Source: Victivallaceae bacterium
GTDB lineage: Bacteria > Verrucomicrobiota > Lentisphaeria > Victivallales > Victivallaceae
Length of the DNA: 32,736 nt
Assembly (NCBI GenBank): GCA_024405675.1
Contig: JAKSOH010000008.1
Span: 1-32,736, forward strand
Direction of reading: 5' to 3'
The translations under genes and the position numbers were made by a program. Shown here in pieces: positions 7,440-15,592 of this stretch. The notes under the pieces are model-generated. The model was not told the DNA's origin, searched no databases, and worked only from the letters and a program-made list of their open reading frames with translations. How positions within the stretch are numbered: the stretch's first letter is position 1; each line of letters opens with the position of its first letter.

Positions 7440-8026
7440 TTCTTGAGCGACTCCAGTTTCCAAAGATCGTCGAGTATGTGCTGAATTTCGCCAAGACAGC
7501 TTCCGCAGGCACCGCCGGCCTTGCAGTAGTTGGTCACCTCTGACGCCGAATGAAGATTGTTTTCCTTCGCCACCTTGACAATCTTCACGTCCGTCACCCC
7601 GAAGCACTTGCAGACCAGCTTGCCCTCGTGGTCGAGATTGCGTTCGAATGGATTCGGTTCTCCCTTGTAGTCGGCGATAGCCGCCTGGAGCGCCTCCATG
7701 CCCATCACGGAGCAATGCATCTTCGCCTCGGGAAGCGAACCAAGTTCATTGACGATGTCCTGGTTCGTGATTTTCGCAACCTCCTCCAGCGTCTTGCCTT
7801 TCACCATTTCGGTGAGCACGCTGCTGGAAGCGATGGCGCTGGCGCATCCAAAGGTCTTGAACTTGACATCCGCAATCCGGCCGTCCGGTCCGAGCTTGAA
7901 AGTCAACTTGAGAGCATCGCCGCAGGATGCGTTGCCGACCATGCCGGTTCCGTCGGCGTTCTCGATTTCGCCGACGTTGCGCGGATTCATGAAATGGTCC
8001 ATTACCTTTTCAGTGTAGTTCCACAT
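7436..8026 (-). CDS. NifU-like Fe-S scaffold: IscU domain plus Bfd-like [2Fe-2S] domain
   Basis: 196 residues in two domains. Residues 1-125 are IscU-like: MWNYTEKVMDHFMNPRNVG, then Cys35 (NASCGDAL), Cys61 (KTFGCASAIASSS) and Cys105 (MHCSVMGMEA), the three cysteines that hold a nascent cluster. Residues 137-182 are a Bfd/NifU-central type domain with CKC (139, 141) and CGSC (174, 177), which normally bind a permanent [2Fe-2S] cluster. The third, C-terminal NifU domain is missing, so this is a two-domain NifU as found in many anaerobes. It builds Fe-S clusters with a cysteine desulfurase that is not nearby. It lies between proS and prfB, 19 bases after proS, and its stop overlaps the prfB start. 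Confidence 0.92.
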   Translation of the reverse strand: MWNYTEKVMDHFMNPRNVGEIENADGTGMVGNASCGDALKLTFKLGPDGRIADVKFKTFGCASAIASSSVLTEMVKGKTLEEVAKITNQDIVNELGSLPEAKMHCSVMGMEALQAAIADYKGEPNPFERNLDHEGKLVCKCFGVTDVKIVKVAKENNLHSASEVTNYCKAGGACGSCLGEIQHILDDLWKLESLKK

Positions 8027-8045
8027 GATTTAATCCTTCCCGCCA

Positions 8046-9782
8046 TTACATGGCGTATTTGGCAAGTTCCAAAGCGACGCGATCCTTCACGAATTCCGTG
8101 AGTTCGTCCAGCTTGACGCGCATCGTGTCGCGACTTGCGCGGGTGCGGAATTCCGCCTCTCCGTCGGCCAGTGTACGCGGCGACACCGTGATTCGAAGCG
8201 GAACACCGATGAGATCGGCGTCCTTGAACATCACTCCGGCCTTCTCCCCGCGGTCGTCGAACAGCACCTCTATTCCGGAATCAAGCAGCTGGCCGTACAC
8301 CTTTTCGGCCGCTTCACGCACGCCGTCCTTGCCGATGTCCAATGCGCAGAGTTGCACTTGGAATGGGGAGATGGACATCGGCCAGATCGGACCGAAGTCG
8401 TCATGGCTGTATTCAATGACGGATGGCATCGCCCTGCCGACCCCTATGCCGTAGCATCCCATGACCATCGGCTGGCTTTTGCCTGCCGCGTCAAGAAAGT
8501 TGCAACCCATCGGTTCGGAATACTTGGTCCCTAACTGGAATATGTTTCCGACCTCGATGCCGCGTAGCATCTCCATCGGCTGCCCGTTGATTGGATCCGG
8601 ATCCCCGGGACGCACGGTCGCGATGTCGGCCACCACGTAGTCTACGCCATCGAGATCGCGAGAAGCATTGAAGTTTCGGTAATGGCAATCCGGGCGATTG
8701 GCTCCGACAACCAGATTGCCGCACTCGAACGCGGAACGGTCGAGCACTACCTTGCACTTCCCCTTGCCGATTCCAATCGGGCTGGCATACCCCGGCACCG
8801 CGCCGGCCGCGATGATGGCCGCGTCATCGGCGAACTTGATTTCCGGAATGCGCAATGTGTTGCAAAGCTTGCTCTCGTTGACCTCGAAGTCGCCGCGGAT
8901 CATGGCGAAAACCAGCTCGCCTGTCTTGGCGTTCTGATAGAACACCGCCTTGCCAGTGTTCTCCGCCTTCACCCCAAGGAATCCAGCGACTTCATCTATC
9001 GTCTTCATGCCGGGAGTGGAGACCTCCTCCAGCGGCAGCGGTTCGACTCTGTCAAACGTCCACTTGGCAGTGGCTATCTCGCGGTTCGCCCGATAGGCGC
9101 GGTCCTTTGAAACGAATATCGTGTCCTCCCCGCAATCGCAGATCGCCATGAACTCGTGCGAGACATGGCCTCCCATCATTCCGGAATTGGATTCGATGCT
9201 GAGCACGTTGTCCAGACCGATGCGATGGAATATCCGCTCGTAAGCCTCATGAACCCTGGCATAATATTTCTCGAGATCCGCTTGGTCTGTATGAAAGCTA
9301 TAGGCGTCCTTCATCGTGAATTCCCTGGTGCGGATGAGGCCGGCGCGTGGCCTCGCCTCGTCGCGGTACTTGGTCTGTATCTGGTAGACCATGAGCGGAA
9401 GCTGGCGGTAGCTGTTCACCTCGGTGCGTACCAATGCCGTCACGCATTCCTCATGGGTCATGGCGAGAATCATCGGCTTATCGTTGCGGTCGCTGAACCG
9501 GAGCAGTTCCGCCCCGACCGAATCGTAACGCCCAGACTCCTTCCAGAGATCGGCCGGAAGCACCACCGGCATGAGAATCTCCTGACCGTCGACGCGGTTC
9601 ATCTCCTGACGGATTATCTCGGCGATCTTCGTCACCACCCGCTGCCCCAGCGGCAACAGGGAGAACATTCCGGCCGACACCGGACGGACATAACCGCCGC
9701 GGATCAGAAACTGATGGCTGATTATCTTGGCATCCTTCGGCGCCTCGCGGAGAGTGCGGCCGATCATCTGGGACATTCTCAT
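8046..9782 (-). CDS. proS: Prolyl-tRNA synthetase, bacterial type with editing domain
   Basis: 578 residues, typical of the long bacterial form. It charges tRNA-Pro and hydrolyses mischarged Ala-tRNA-Pro. Class II motifs are visible: RPVSAGMFSLLPLGQRV and NRVDGQEILMPVV (motif 1 region), QTKYRDEARPRAGLIRTREF (motif 2), and GCYGIGVGRAMPSVIEY (motif 3). The segment from about 225 to 400 (TIDEVAGFLGVKAENTGKAV ... VLDRSAFECGNLVVG) is the inserted YbaK-like editing domain, and the last 110 residues are the anticodon-binding domain. The start is ATG with TAAGGAG upstream, 6 bases away. It follows lysC by 10 bases and precedes the nifU-like gene. Confidence 0.96.
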   Translation of the reverse strand: MRMSQMIGRTLREAPKDAKIISHQFLIRGGYVRPVSAGMFSLLPLGQRVVTKIAEIIRQEMNRVDGQEILMPVVLPADLWKESGRYDSVGAELLRFSDRNDKPMILAMTHEECVTALVRTEVNSYRQLPLMVYQIQTKYRDEARPRAGLIRTREFTMKDAYSFHTDQADLEKYYARVHEAYERIFHRIGLDNVLSIESNSGMMGGHVSHEFMAICDCGEDTIFVSKDRAYRANREIATAKWTFDRVEPLPLEEVSTPGMKTIDEVAGFLGVKAENTGKAVFYQNAKTGELVFAMIRGDFEVNESKLCNTLRIPEIKFADDAAIIAAGAVPGYASPIGIGKGKCKVVLDRSAFECGNLVVGANRPDCHYRNFNASRDLDGVDYVVADIATVRPGDPDPINGQPMEMLRGIEVGNIFQLGTKYSEPMGCNFLDAAGKSQPMVMGCYGIGVGRAMPSVIEYSHDDFGPIWPMSISPFQVQLCALDIGKDGVREAAEKVYGQLLDSGIEVLFDDRGEKAGVMFKDADLIGVPLRITVSPRTLADGEAEFRTRASRDTMRVKLDELTEFVKDRVALELAKYAM

Positions 9783-9792
9783 GGATATCTCC

Positions 9793-11199
9793 TTACTTCT
9801 CGTTCTCGACGAACTCGCGATGCAGCGCCTTGACCGCTGCCTCGAAGTCCTCGCGGTTGACGATGAACTGCATGCTCACCTGACGCGGAGACTGGTCGAG
9901 CGCAAGAATGTTGATTCCGTCTCCGGCGAGAGCCTTTGCCGCCCGGGACAGGAATCCCGGGAATTTCATGTTGGATCCGAGCACCGCCACAATCGCCACT
10001 TCGCTGGATCTGATGTCCGCAGTCGGGAACGAGGCCTGCATCTCGTCGATGCACTCCCTGAGCCGACGTGCCTTCTGTGGCAGGAAATGGGTTATGGTGT
10101 TGGCGTTCGTGTTCTTGGCGATGTAACTGATCTCCGTGTGGACCAGTGCCTCGGTGAGCTTGTGGTCGTAGCCGCAGGCGCCGACCATCTCCGGGTCGAA
10201 CACCTCGATGGCGACGATGTCCTTGCGACCGCAAATCATATCTACCCGGGGAGCGGGCGAGACGTAGTCGGAGGAAATCAGCGTTCCCGGGCATCCGGGG
10301 TCGAACGCGTTGTCCACGCGAATCGGAATGCCGTGGCGTTCCATTGCCTTGCTTGCCTTGGGATGAATTGCCTCCATGGCCATGTCCGAAAGCTGGTCGG
10401 CGATGTCGAAGTTGGTATTTCCTATGATGCGCACCTTGTCCGTGCCGATGAGCTTGGGATCGCCGGTCGACAGGTGGAATTCCTTGTGGATCACGCCCTC
10501 CCTGGCTTCGGTGACAACCGCGAGTTTGCTGAAGGTGATTTCGCTATATCCGCGGTCGAACACCGCCATGATGCCACCGCGGCACTTGGCATACCCTGTG
10601 ACGATCGGCATGCACTTCGCGAAGTCCAGTCCCTTCATGTGCTCGGAAATTACATCCTCCATCTCGCCTGCCTCAGCGCGGTCCTTCCATCCGGAAAGGT
10701 CCACCAGCACTGCGTTGACACCATGGTGCTTGAGGATGTCGACGGAATTGAACGCGCTATGCGACTCGCCGACGGAGCTAAGCAGCTCGCGCACCGCAGC
10801 CAGAGGATCCATTCCGCCGAAGAGATTGTAGCTGCGCAGCTGAATCAGATGCTCCAGGCAATCGGTGATGCCGTCCATCCGCTCGTTGACGAAGGCGTCC
10901 GCCTCCTTCAAATCGAGTCCGATTCCGGCGAATGACTTGTTGAACTCGATCATTCGATTCCTAGTCTCTTCGAGCTTGGCGCGCCAATTGCCGCCGGTTT
11001 TGAAACAGCCATAGATGCCCGGCTCGCCGGTTTTCTTGTTCTCGAGCAGCATGTCGGTGATTCCGCCGTATGCGGATACCACGAATACGCGGTTGTAGAG
11101 TTCGGACGGCTTGCGATTGCCGATGAAGATATTGTCCAGCAGTTCGCCGAAGCGGCTCATGCTGGTTCCGCCAATTTTTTCGACGGTATGCATTCCCAT
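9793..11199 (-). CDS. lysC: Aspartate kinase, resembling the ectoine-type (Ask_Ect) subgroup
   Basis: 468 residues. It phosphorylates aspartate as the first step to lysine, threonine and methionine. The kinase domain begins MGMHTVEKIGGTSMSRFGEL, with KIGGTSM as the nucleotide-binding variant of KFGGTS, and includes FDRGYSEITFSKLA and HLSTGDPKLIG. Two C-terminal ACT domains follow: VAIEVFDPEMVGACG to ITHFL, and EVAIVAVLGSNMKFPGFL to the end. From memory, the N-terminal signature, the NANTIT motif and the SPRQVSMQF region look most like the specialised aspartokinases found in ectoine gene clusters; this should be tested by phylogeny. It lies 13 bases after hom, so the two form an aspartate-pathway operon. 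The start is ATG at 11199 with AGGAG 10 bases upstream; ATG at 11193 is an alternative. Confidence 0.93.
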   Translation of the reverse strand: MGMHTVEKIGGTSMSRFGELLDNIFIGNRKPSELYNRVFVVSAYGGITDMLLENKKTGEPGIYGCFKTGGNWRAKLEETRNRMIEFNKSFAGIGLDLKEADAFVNERMDGITDCLEHLIQLRSYNLFGGMDPLAAVRELLSSVGESHSAFNSVDILKHHGVNAVLVDLSGWKDRAEAGEMEDVISEHMKGLDFAKCMPIVTGYAKCRGGIMAVFDRGYSEITFSKLAVVTEAREGVIHKEFHLSTGDPKLIGTDKVRIIGNTNFDIADQLSDMAMEAIHPKASKAMERHGIPIRVDNAFDPGCPGTLISSDYVSPAPRVDMICGRKDIVAIEVFDPEMVGACGYDHKLTEALVHTEISYIAKNTNANTITHFLPQKARRLRECIDEMQASFPTADIRSSEVAIVAVLGSNMKFPGFLSRAAKALAGDGINILALDQSPRQVSMQFIVNREDFEAAVKALHREFVENEK

Positions 11200-11212
11200 G
11201 ATGACTTTTCTC

Positions 11213-12505
11213 CTAGATTGTCTCGATGCGTAGCAGTCTGACCGGCGCCCGGTTGAACGGCATCGCGCCGATTTTTTCCAAAGCCTGCTTCATTTCCTTC
11301 TCGGACGCCGGATGCGTGAGCACGACGAGCGGCACGCTGCCGTCGGCGTCGGTATGCTCCTCCTGGATCAGGCTGGCGATGCTTATCGAATGCTCCGATA
11401 GTATCTTGGATATGCCGGCCACCACCCCCGGACAGTCGTCAACGGTGAAACGCAGGTAGTAGCGGCTCTCGATCTCGTCCATCGGAGACAAGCGTTCGTA
11501 GAGCTGCCCCTCCTTGAAGCACGGCACGCGCTGCGAGGTTCCGTAGATTAGGTTGCGGCCGATGTCGATTATATCGGCCACCACCGCGCTGGCCGTGGCC
11601 TGTCGACCGGCGCCGCGTCCGTAGAAAAGCGTGCGGCCGACCATGTCGCCCTCGACCATGACTCCGTTGAAAACGTCGGATATGTTCGCAATCATGGAGT
11701 CCGTCGCAACCAGCGTCGGATGCACGCGCATCTGAATCGCGCCGTTTATGTTCTTGATGATTCCTAGTAGCTTAATCCGGTATCCGGCCTTTGCCGCATA
11801 CTCGATGTCGCGGCTGTCGAGACCATTGATGCCCTCGACATGGACGTCGTCCATCCCAAACCAGCGTCCGCATGCAAGCGAAGCCAAGATCACCGTCTTG
11901 TGGGCGGTGTCAAATCCGTCGATATCAAGCGACGGATTGGCCTCGGCGTAACCGAGTTTCTGGGCATCGGCGAGCACGGATGCGAAATCGGCATGCTCGT
12001 TCTCCATCCTAGTCAGGATATAGTTGCAGGTTCCGTTGAGAATGCCACAAATGCGGTTGATGCGATTTGCTGCCAGCCCCTCGCGCAAGGCCTTGATGAT
12101 CGGGATGCCACCGCCCACGCTAGCCTCGTAGAAGAGATCGACGCCGTTCTTGCGGGCGGCTTCGAACAACTCCGCCCCGTAATGCGCGAGCAGCGCCTTG
12201 TTGGCGGTGACCACCGACTTGCCGGCATTCAGCGCTTGCAGGATAATCTTCCTGGCTATCGTGGTTCCGCCGATGAGCTCGATGACGACATCAGCCGCTT
12301 CGATGGCCTCGGTCGAATCGGTTGTGAGAACGCCGTCCGGAACCTTGACTCCCCTGTCGCGCTTGATGTCAAGGTCGGCTATTCTAGTCAGTTTGAGAAC
12401 GACACCGGTTCGCGTCGCGATGACATCGGCATTTCCCAGCAGAATGTCCACGACTCCGGCTCCGACGGTTCCGAAACCGATTACGCTTACCTTTACTTCC
12501 TTCAC
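11213..12505 (-). CDS. hom: Homoserine dehydrogenase with ACT domain
   Basis: 430 residues from a GTG start at 12505 with GGAGGG 8 bases upstream. It reduces aspartate semialdehyde to homoserine for threonine and methionine synthesis. The N-terminal Rossmann fold has VIGFGTVGAGVVDILLG, and the catalytic domain has EASVGGGIPIIKALREGL, GILNGTCNYILTRME and LGYAEANPSLDIDGFDTAHK. A C-terminal ACT domain (LRFTVDDCPGVVAGISKIL) probably gives feedback control by threonine. It is followed by lysC after 13 bases. Its leader carries a striking inverted repeat and a probable promoter (see 12516-12570), suggesting control of the hom-lysC pair separately from upstream hydF. Confidence 0.96.
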   Translation of the reverse strand: MKEVKVSVIGFGTVGAGVVDILLGNADVIATRTGVVLKLTRIADLDIKRDRGVKVPDGVLTTDSTEAIEAADVVIELIGGTTIARKIILQALNAGKSVVTANKALLAHYGAELFEAARKNGVDLFYEASVGGGIPIIKALREGLAANRINRICGILNGTCNYILTRMENEHADFASVLADAQKLGYAEANPSLDIDGFDTAHKTVILASLACGRWFGMDDVHVEGINGLDSRDIEYAAKAGYRIKLLGIIKNINGAIQMRVHPTLVATDSMIANISDVFNGVMVEGDMVGRTLFYGRGAGRQATASAVVADIIDIGRNLIYGTSQRVPCFKEGQLYERLSPMDEIESRYYLRFTVDDCPGVVAGISKILSEHSISIASLIQEEHTDADGSVPLVVLTHPASEKEMKQALEKIGAMPFNRAPVRLLRIETI

Positions 12506-12515
12506 TTTGAATCCC

Positions 12516-12570
12516 TCCGGTGTATGTTGAGTGTTAAATAATGATTATTATTTAAATAACATACACCGGA
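12516..12570 (-). promoter_or_regulatory. Nested inverted repeat over hom promoter and ribosome site
   Basis: A perfect 13-base inverted repeat, TCCGGTGTATGTT at 12516-12528 and its complement at 12558-12570, encloses a second 9-base repeat, TTAAATAAT at 12534-12542 with its complement at 12547-12555, closed by GATT. As RNA from the minus strand this folds into one long hairpin whose last stem bases run into the hom Shine-Dalgarno (GGAGGG). As DNA, the 13-base half-sites are 42 bases apart centre to centre, about four helical turns. No T-run follows, so it is not a standard terminator. It may be an operator pair or an RNA element that hides the hom ribosome site. Confidence 0.75.
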
Positions 12571-12586
12571 AACCGGAGCAATTCAA
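12558..12586 (-). promoter_or_regulatory. Putative promoter for hom-lysC
   Basis: Minus strand: TTGAAT (12586-12581), a 17-base spacer and TATGTT (12563-12558). Transcription would start near 12551, inside the nested repeat, so a transcript made here would lack the distal 13-base arm. By consensus only. Confidence 0.4.
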
Positions 12587-12592
12587 AACGGA

Positions 12593-13801
12593 CTAGGCGT
12601 TCTCCTTCACCATGGCCAACGCCATGGGAAACACCGTTAGCGCGCGTCCGAGAACACCGGTGCAGGCCGAGATGCAGACTCCGTAGTTCGTAATCGGCAC
12701 CCCGTGTGATTCGGCCTCGGCTATTCGCGACAGTTGCTCGCGCCGGCTGATCATGCATCCCCCGCAATGAACCACCAACGCATATTTTCCGAGGTCGTCC
12801 GGGAAATCGTGCCCAGAGCACACGTCGAACTTCAGCTGTTTCCCGGTCTTACGGCATAGCAAATTAGGTATTTTCACCCGTCCGATGTCATCGTCCGCGG
12901 CATGATGAGTGCAGGCCTCTGCTATGAGAATCGAATCCCCGTCGCTGAGTCGTCCAATGGCTGCTGCTCCGGCGGCGAAGCGGGCGATGTCTCCCCGCCA
13001 GTTTGCCATCAGAATCGAAAACGTCGTGAGCGGTATTTCCGGCGGTGTGGCGGACACGATCCTGGCCACGACCTGGGAATCGCAGATTACGAGATCCGGC
13101 TTCCGGCTCAAGCTGTCGAGCAAAACGGAGTATTCCGACTCTCGAACCACCAGCGCGGAGGCGGCCGAATCCAGCGCATCGCGGATGGCCTGCACCTGCG
13201 GCAATATCAGCCTTCCTCTTGGAGCCTGGCTGTCTATTGGAACGACCATCACCACCAGGTCTCCACATCCGGCGAGTCCGGCCAGCAACCCCTGCGACTC
13301 GAACAATGAATCCGGAGCCACAGCCAATACCTTTTTCGTGAAAACCGCGAGAAACTGGCTTCTCGATCCAATGTCCGCCGCGTCGACAACGATGGTGTCT
13401 TCGGCGACTGCAACCTTCGCCCCTGGCGAATTGAGCACCTTGATTATCGGAATTTTCCTAGACTCGGCATCTTCGATCAACGCCTTTTCCACGGGGCCAA
13501 GAACCGCCGATTCGCAAACCAAGACCATCACGTCGATCCGGTCCAAGGCCTTTCGCGAAGCCCGCTCCCGCGCCCCGCCGAGCGTCCCCGAGTCTCCGAA
13601 CCCGGCGGTATCGACCAGCACCACCGGTCCGACCGGCGACAATTCCATCGTCTTCTCCACGACATCCGTCGTCGTTCCTGGCACCGGCGCCACGCTGGAA
13701 ACATCCTGTCCGGAAACCAGATTGACCAGCGTTGACTTGCCGGAATTGGTCTTGCCGAAGAATCCCAGTTGCAAACGCAACGATTTCGGCGTGCCGTTCA
13801 T
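12593..13801 (-). CDS. hydF: [FeFe]-hydrogenase maturation GTPase HydF
   Basis: 402 residues, family length. HydF is the scaffold on which the di-iron subcluster made by HydE and HydG is assembled and passed to apo-[FeFe]-hydrogenase. The N-terminal GTPase domain has G1 FFGKTNSGKS (about 14-23), G2 region PVPGTTTD and G3 VDTAGFGD. The C-terminal cluster-binding domain has EACTHHAADDDIG and, about 50 residues later, VVHCGGCMISRREQ, the C-x(n)-HCxxC arrangement of HydF. The gene implies hydrogen metabolism in an anaerobe. hydE, hydG and the hydrogenase are not in the window. Its start overlaps the trmL stop as ATGA, so it sits in a run of RNA-modification genes. Confidence 0.95.
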   Translation of the reverse strand: MNGTPKSLRLQLGFFGKTNSGKSTLVNLVSGQDVSSVAPVPGTTTDVVEKTMELSPVGPVVLVDTAGFGDSGTLGGARERASRKALDRIDVMVLVCESAVLGPVEKALIEDAESRKIPIIKVLNSPGAKVAVAEDTIVVDAADIGSRSQFLAVFTKKVLAVAPDSLFESQGLLAGLAGCGDLVVMVVPIDSQAPRGRLILPQVQAIRDALDSAASALVVRESEYSVLLDSLSRKPDLVICDSQVVARIVSATPPEIPLTTFSILMANWRGDIARFAAGAAAIGRLSDGDSILIAEACTHHAADDDIGRVKIPNLLCRKTGKQLKFDVCSGHDFPDDLGKYALVVHCGGCMISRREQLSRIAEAESHGVPITNYGVCISACTGVLGRALTVFPMALAMVKENA

Positions 13802-14268
13802 TTCTGGAAACCTTTCGCCTGCTGACGCATGGCCTCGTAGAGAACTATCGAAACGCTATTCGCCAGATTAAGGCTTCTGCTATGCTCTCCGGGCATCGGG
13901 ATTATGCGCAGCCGCTCCCGGTAACGCTCGTAGAATTCCAGTGGCAGTCCAGATGTTTCGCGCCCGAACACCAGCCAGTCTCCCGGCTCGTATCGTTCAT
14001 CCCAGTAGCTTTTGACACCATGAGTTGAAAAGAAGTACAAATTTGCATCTGGATTGGCTTCGAGAAACGCGTCCCAGTCGGGATAACGCCGGTACGACAG
14101 GTACTGCCAGTAGTCCAGTCCGGCACGGCGCAAATGCGCGTCGTCTATGGTGAATCCCAGCGGTTCTATGAGATGCAAGTCGGTACCGGTCGACACGCAC
14201 ATGCGTCCAATAGTTCCGGTATTCTGCGGAATTTCCGGTTCGAACAGCACAATGTGAAACGGAAACAT
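13798..14268 (-). CDS. trmL: tRNA (cytidine/uridine-34-2'-O)-methyltransferase
   Basis: 156 residues, a minimal SPOUT methyltransferase. TrmL methylates the ribose of the wobble nucleotide in certain leucine tRNAs using S-adenosylmethionine. Family markers are FHIVLFEPEIPQNTGTIGRM at the N-terminus, LHLIEPLGFTIDDAHLRRAGLDYW, LVFGRETSGLPLEF and IPMPGEHSRSLNLANSVSIV, the last two forming the knotted cofactor site. One base separates its start from the rsmB stop, and its stop overlaps the hydF start. The assignment to TrmL rather than another SPOUT enzyme rests on the small size and the motif set. Confidence 0.93.
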   Translation of the reverse strand: MFPFHIVLFEPEIPQNTGTIGRMCVSTGTDLHLIEPLGFTIDDAHLRRAGLDYWQYLSYRRYPDWDAFLEANPDANLYFFSTHGVKSYWDERYEPGDWLVFGRETSGLPLEFYERYRERLRIIPMPGEHSRSLNLANSVSIVLYEAMRQQAKGFQK

Positions 14269-14269
14269 T

Positions 14270-15592
14270 TTAGAATACCCTCTTCATCCTCGCCGCAAAC
14301 ATGTAGTCGTTGTCGAATCCATGTCCCATGAATCGCGCCATTCCGCCGGTATCGACGCCGTCCAGCGGATTGGTGAAACAGTCAAGTTCGAACTGCGGAT
14401 TGTCGGTCAGGAACTTCGTGACCACATCCTCGTTCTCCGCCTTGAACACGGAGCACGTGGCATAGACCAGGCGTCCGCCGATTTTTACTGCCGGAGCGAA
14501 CCCGGACAATATCGAAAGTTGCCGAGCGGCACAGGACGCCGGCTCCTCGTCCGGCAACAGCCATTGCCTTCCTGGATTACGGCGCCACACTCCGGAACCA
14601 GTGCACGGCGCGTCAACAAGCACTCCGTCATACGGGTGTCTGACCAGCTGTCGACCGGCCGGTTTCGTCATCACGTTGCCGTAACCAGCCCTTCTCACCC
14701 GCGTCCTGAGTTCCTCCAGCGCGGATTCGCGGATATCCGAGGCGACCACGGTGCCCCGGCCCTCCATCATCTCCGCCAACTGCAGTGTCTTGCCACCGGC
14801 TCCGGCACAGGCGTCAAGCCATCTTTCGCCACGGCGCGGTGAGCAGGCCATGCCGATGCATTGGCTGGCGAGATCCTGTATCTCGAACATTCCGCTCCGA
14901 AATTCCTCCGTAGTGTACAACGCCGGACTGCCGGCTGGAATCCGAACCGCCCCTTGTACCGGGAAATCCGTTTCAGGTTCGATTCCGAGTTCTGCCAGAC
15001 GCGCCATCGTTCGGTCGCGGAACTCGTCCCTGACCCTAATCCACATCGGCGGACGACTGGTCATGGTTCCAAGAAACTCCTTTACGGAAAAACCATCGGG
15101 CAGAAGATCCAAGATACGTTCCGGAACGAGATCCGACGCAAGGAAATCCACCTTTTCCCCTATCGCGGCGGCAAACGCCGCAGCGCGACGCGACTGGCTT
15201 CCACCGAGAGACAATCCGCGCAGACCGAGCTCTATTGCGAAATCGCGCAAATAATCGCGGTCATATCCGTCCACATGAAGCGCGAAGAACAACAGCGATA
15301 ACATCTCCCTGCGGGTAAGGGTCAGTTCTAGCGTCTCTATTCCTGACGAGAATTCGGCTCCCATCAGCTTGCGGGCCCACCCCCAGTACCTCAGTAGTGC
15401 GAACACCGCAGCCGATATCATTCTGCGGTCCCGCGATCCGAACTTACGGTTGCTTCTGAAAAAATCTGTCAACACCCGGTCGGCGGGCGCATGGTCCCGG
15501 AAAAACGCCTGCAATACCGCCCTCGCCGCCTCCTCTGCGCCGAAAAGCTGCGCCCGCATCTTGCCCGGGGTCAGTTTGGAATCGTCGTTCAT
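14270..15592 (-). CDS. rsmB: 16S rRNA (cytosine967-C5)-methyltransferase
   Basis: 440 residues. The N-terminal about 140 residues resemble the NusB-like RNA-binding domain (GAEEAARAVLQAFFRDHAPA ...), and the C-terminal part is the m5C methyltransferase. Visible are the SAM loop LDACAGAGGKTLQLAEMM, the catalytic-site motif VLVDAPCTGSGVWRRNPG with its Cys, and LVYATCSVFKAENEDVV with the nucleophilic Cys. The two-cysteine pattern and NusB-like domain indicate RsmB rather than RsmF. The start ATG overlaps the upstream helicase stop (ATGA), and one base separates its stop from trmL. Confidence 0.92.
   Translation of the reverse strand: MNDDSKLTPGKMRAQLFGAEEAARAVLQAFFRDHAPADRVLTDFFRSNRKFGSRDRRMISAAVFALLRYWGWARKLMGAEFSSGIETLELTLTRREMLSLLFFALHVDGYDRDYLRDFAIELGLRGLSLGGSQSRRAAAFAAAIGEKVDFLASDLVPERILDLLPDGFSVKEFLGTMTSRPPMWIRVRDEFRDRTMARLAELGIEPETDFPVQGAVRIPAGSPALYTTEEFRSGMFEIQDLASQCIGMACSPRRGERWLDACAGAGGKTLQLAEMMEGRGTVVASDIRESALEELRTRVRRAGYGNVMTKPAGRQLVRHPYDGVLVDAPCTGSGVWRRNPGRQWLLPDEEPASCAARQLSILSGFAPAVKIGGRLVYATCSVFKAENEDVVTKFLTDNPQFELDCFTNPLDGVDTGGMARFMGHGFDNDYMFAARMKRVF

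Noticed and set aside
6606-7484. 292-codon open frame antisense to prfB
   Set aside because: Lies fully over RF2, which has all family motifs; no ribosome site or domain.
9727-10935. 402-codon open frame antisense to lysC and the start of proS
   Set aside because: It crosses two certain genes, starts inside proS and shows no domain; a codon-usage shadow.
11200-11212. Lysine riboswitch before lysC
   Set aside because: Only 13 bases separate hom and lysC; no room for an aptamer.
12516-12570. Rho-independent terminator after hydF
   Set aside because: The stem is strong but no T-run follows in either direction, and it overlaps the hom ribosome site.
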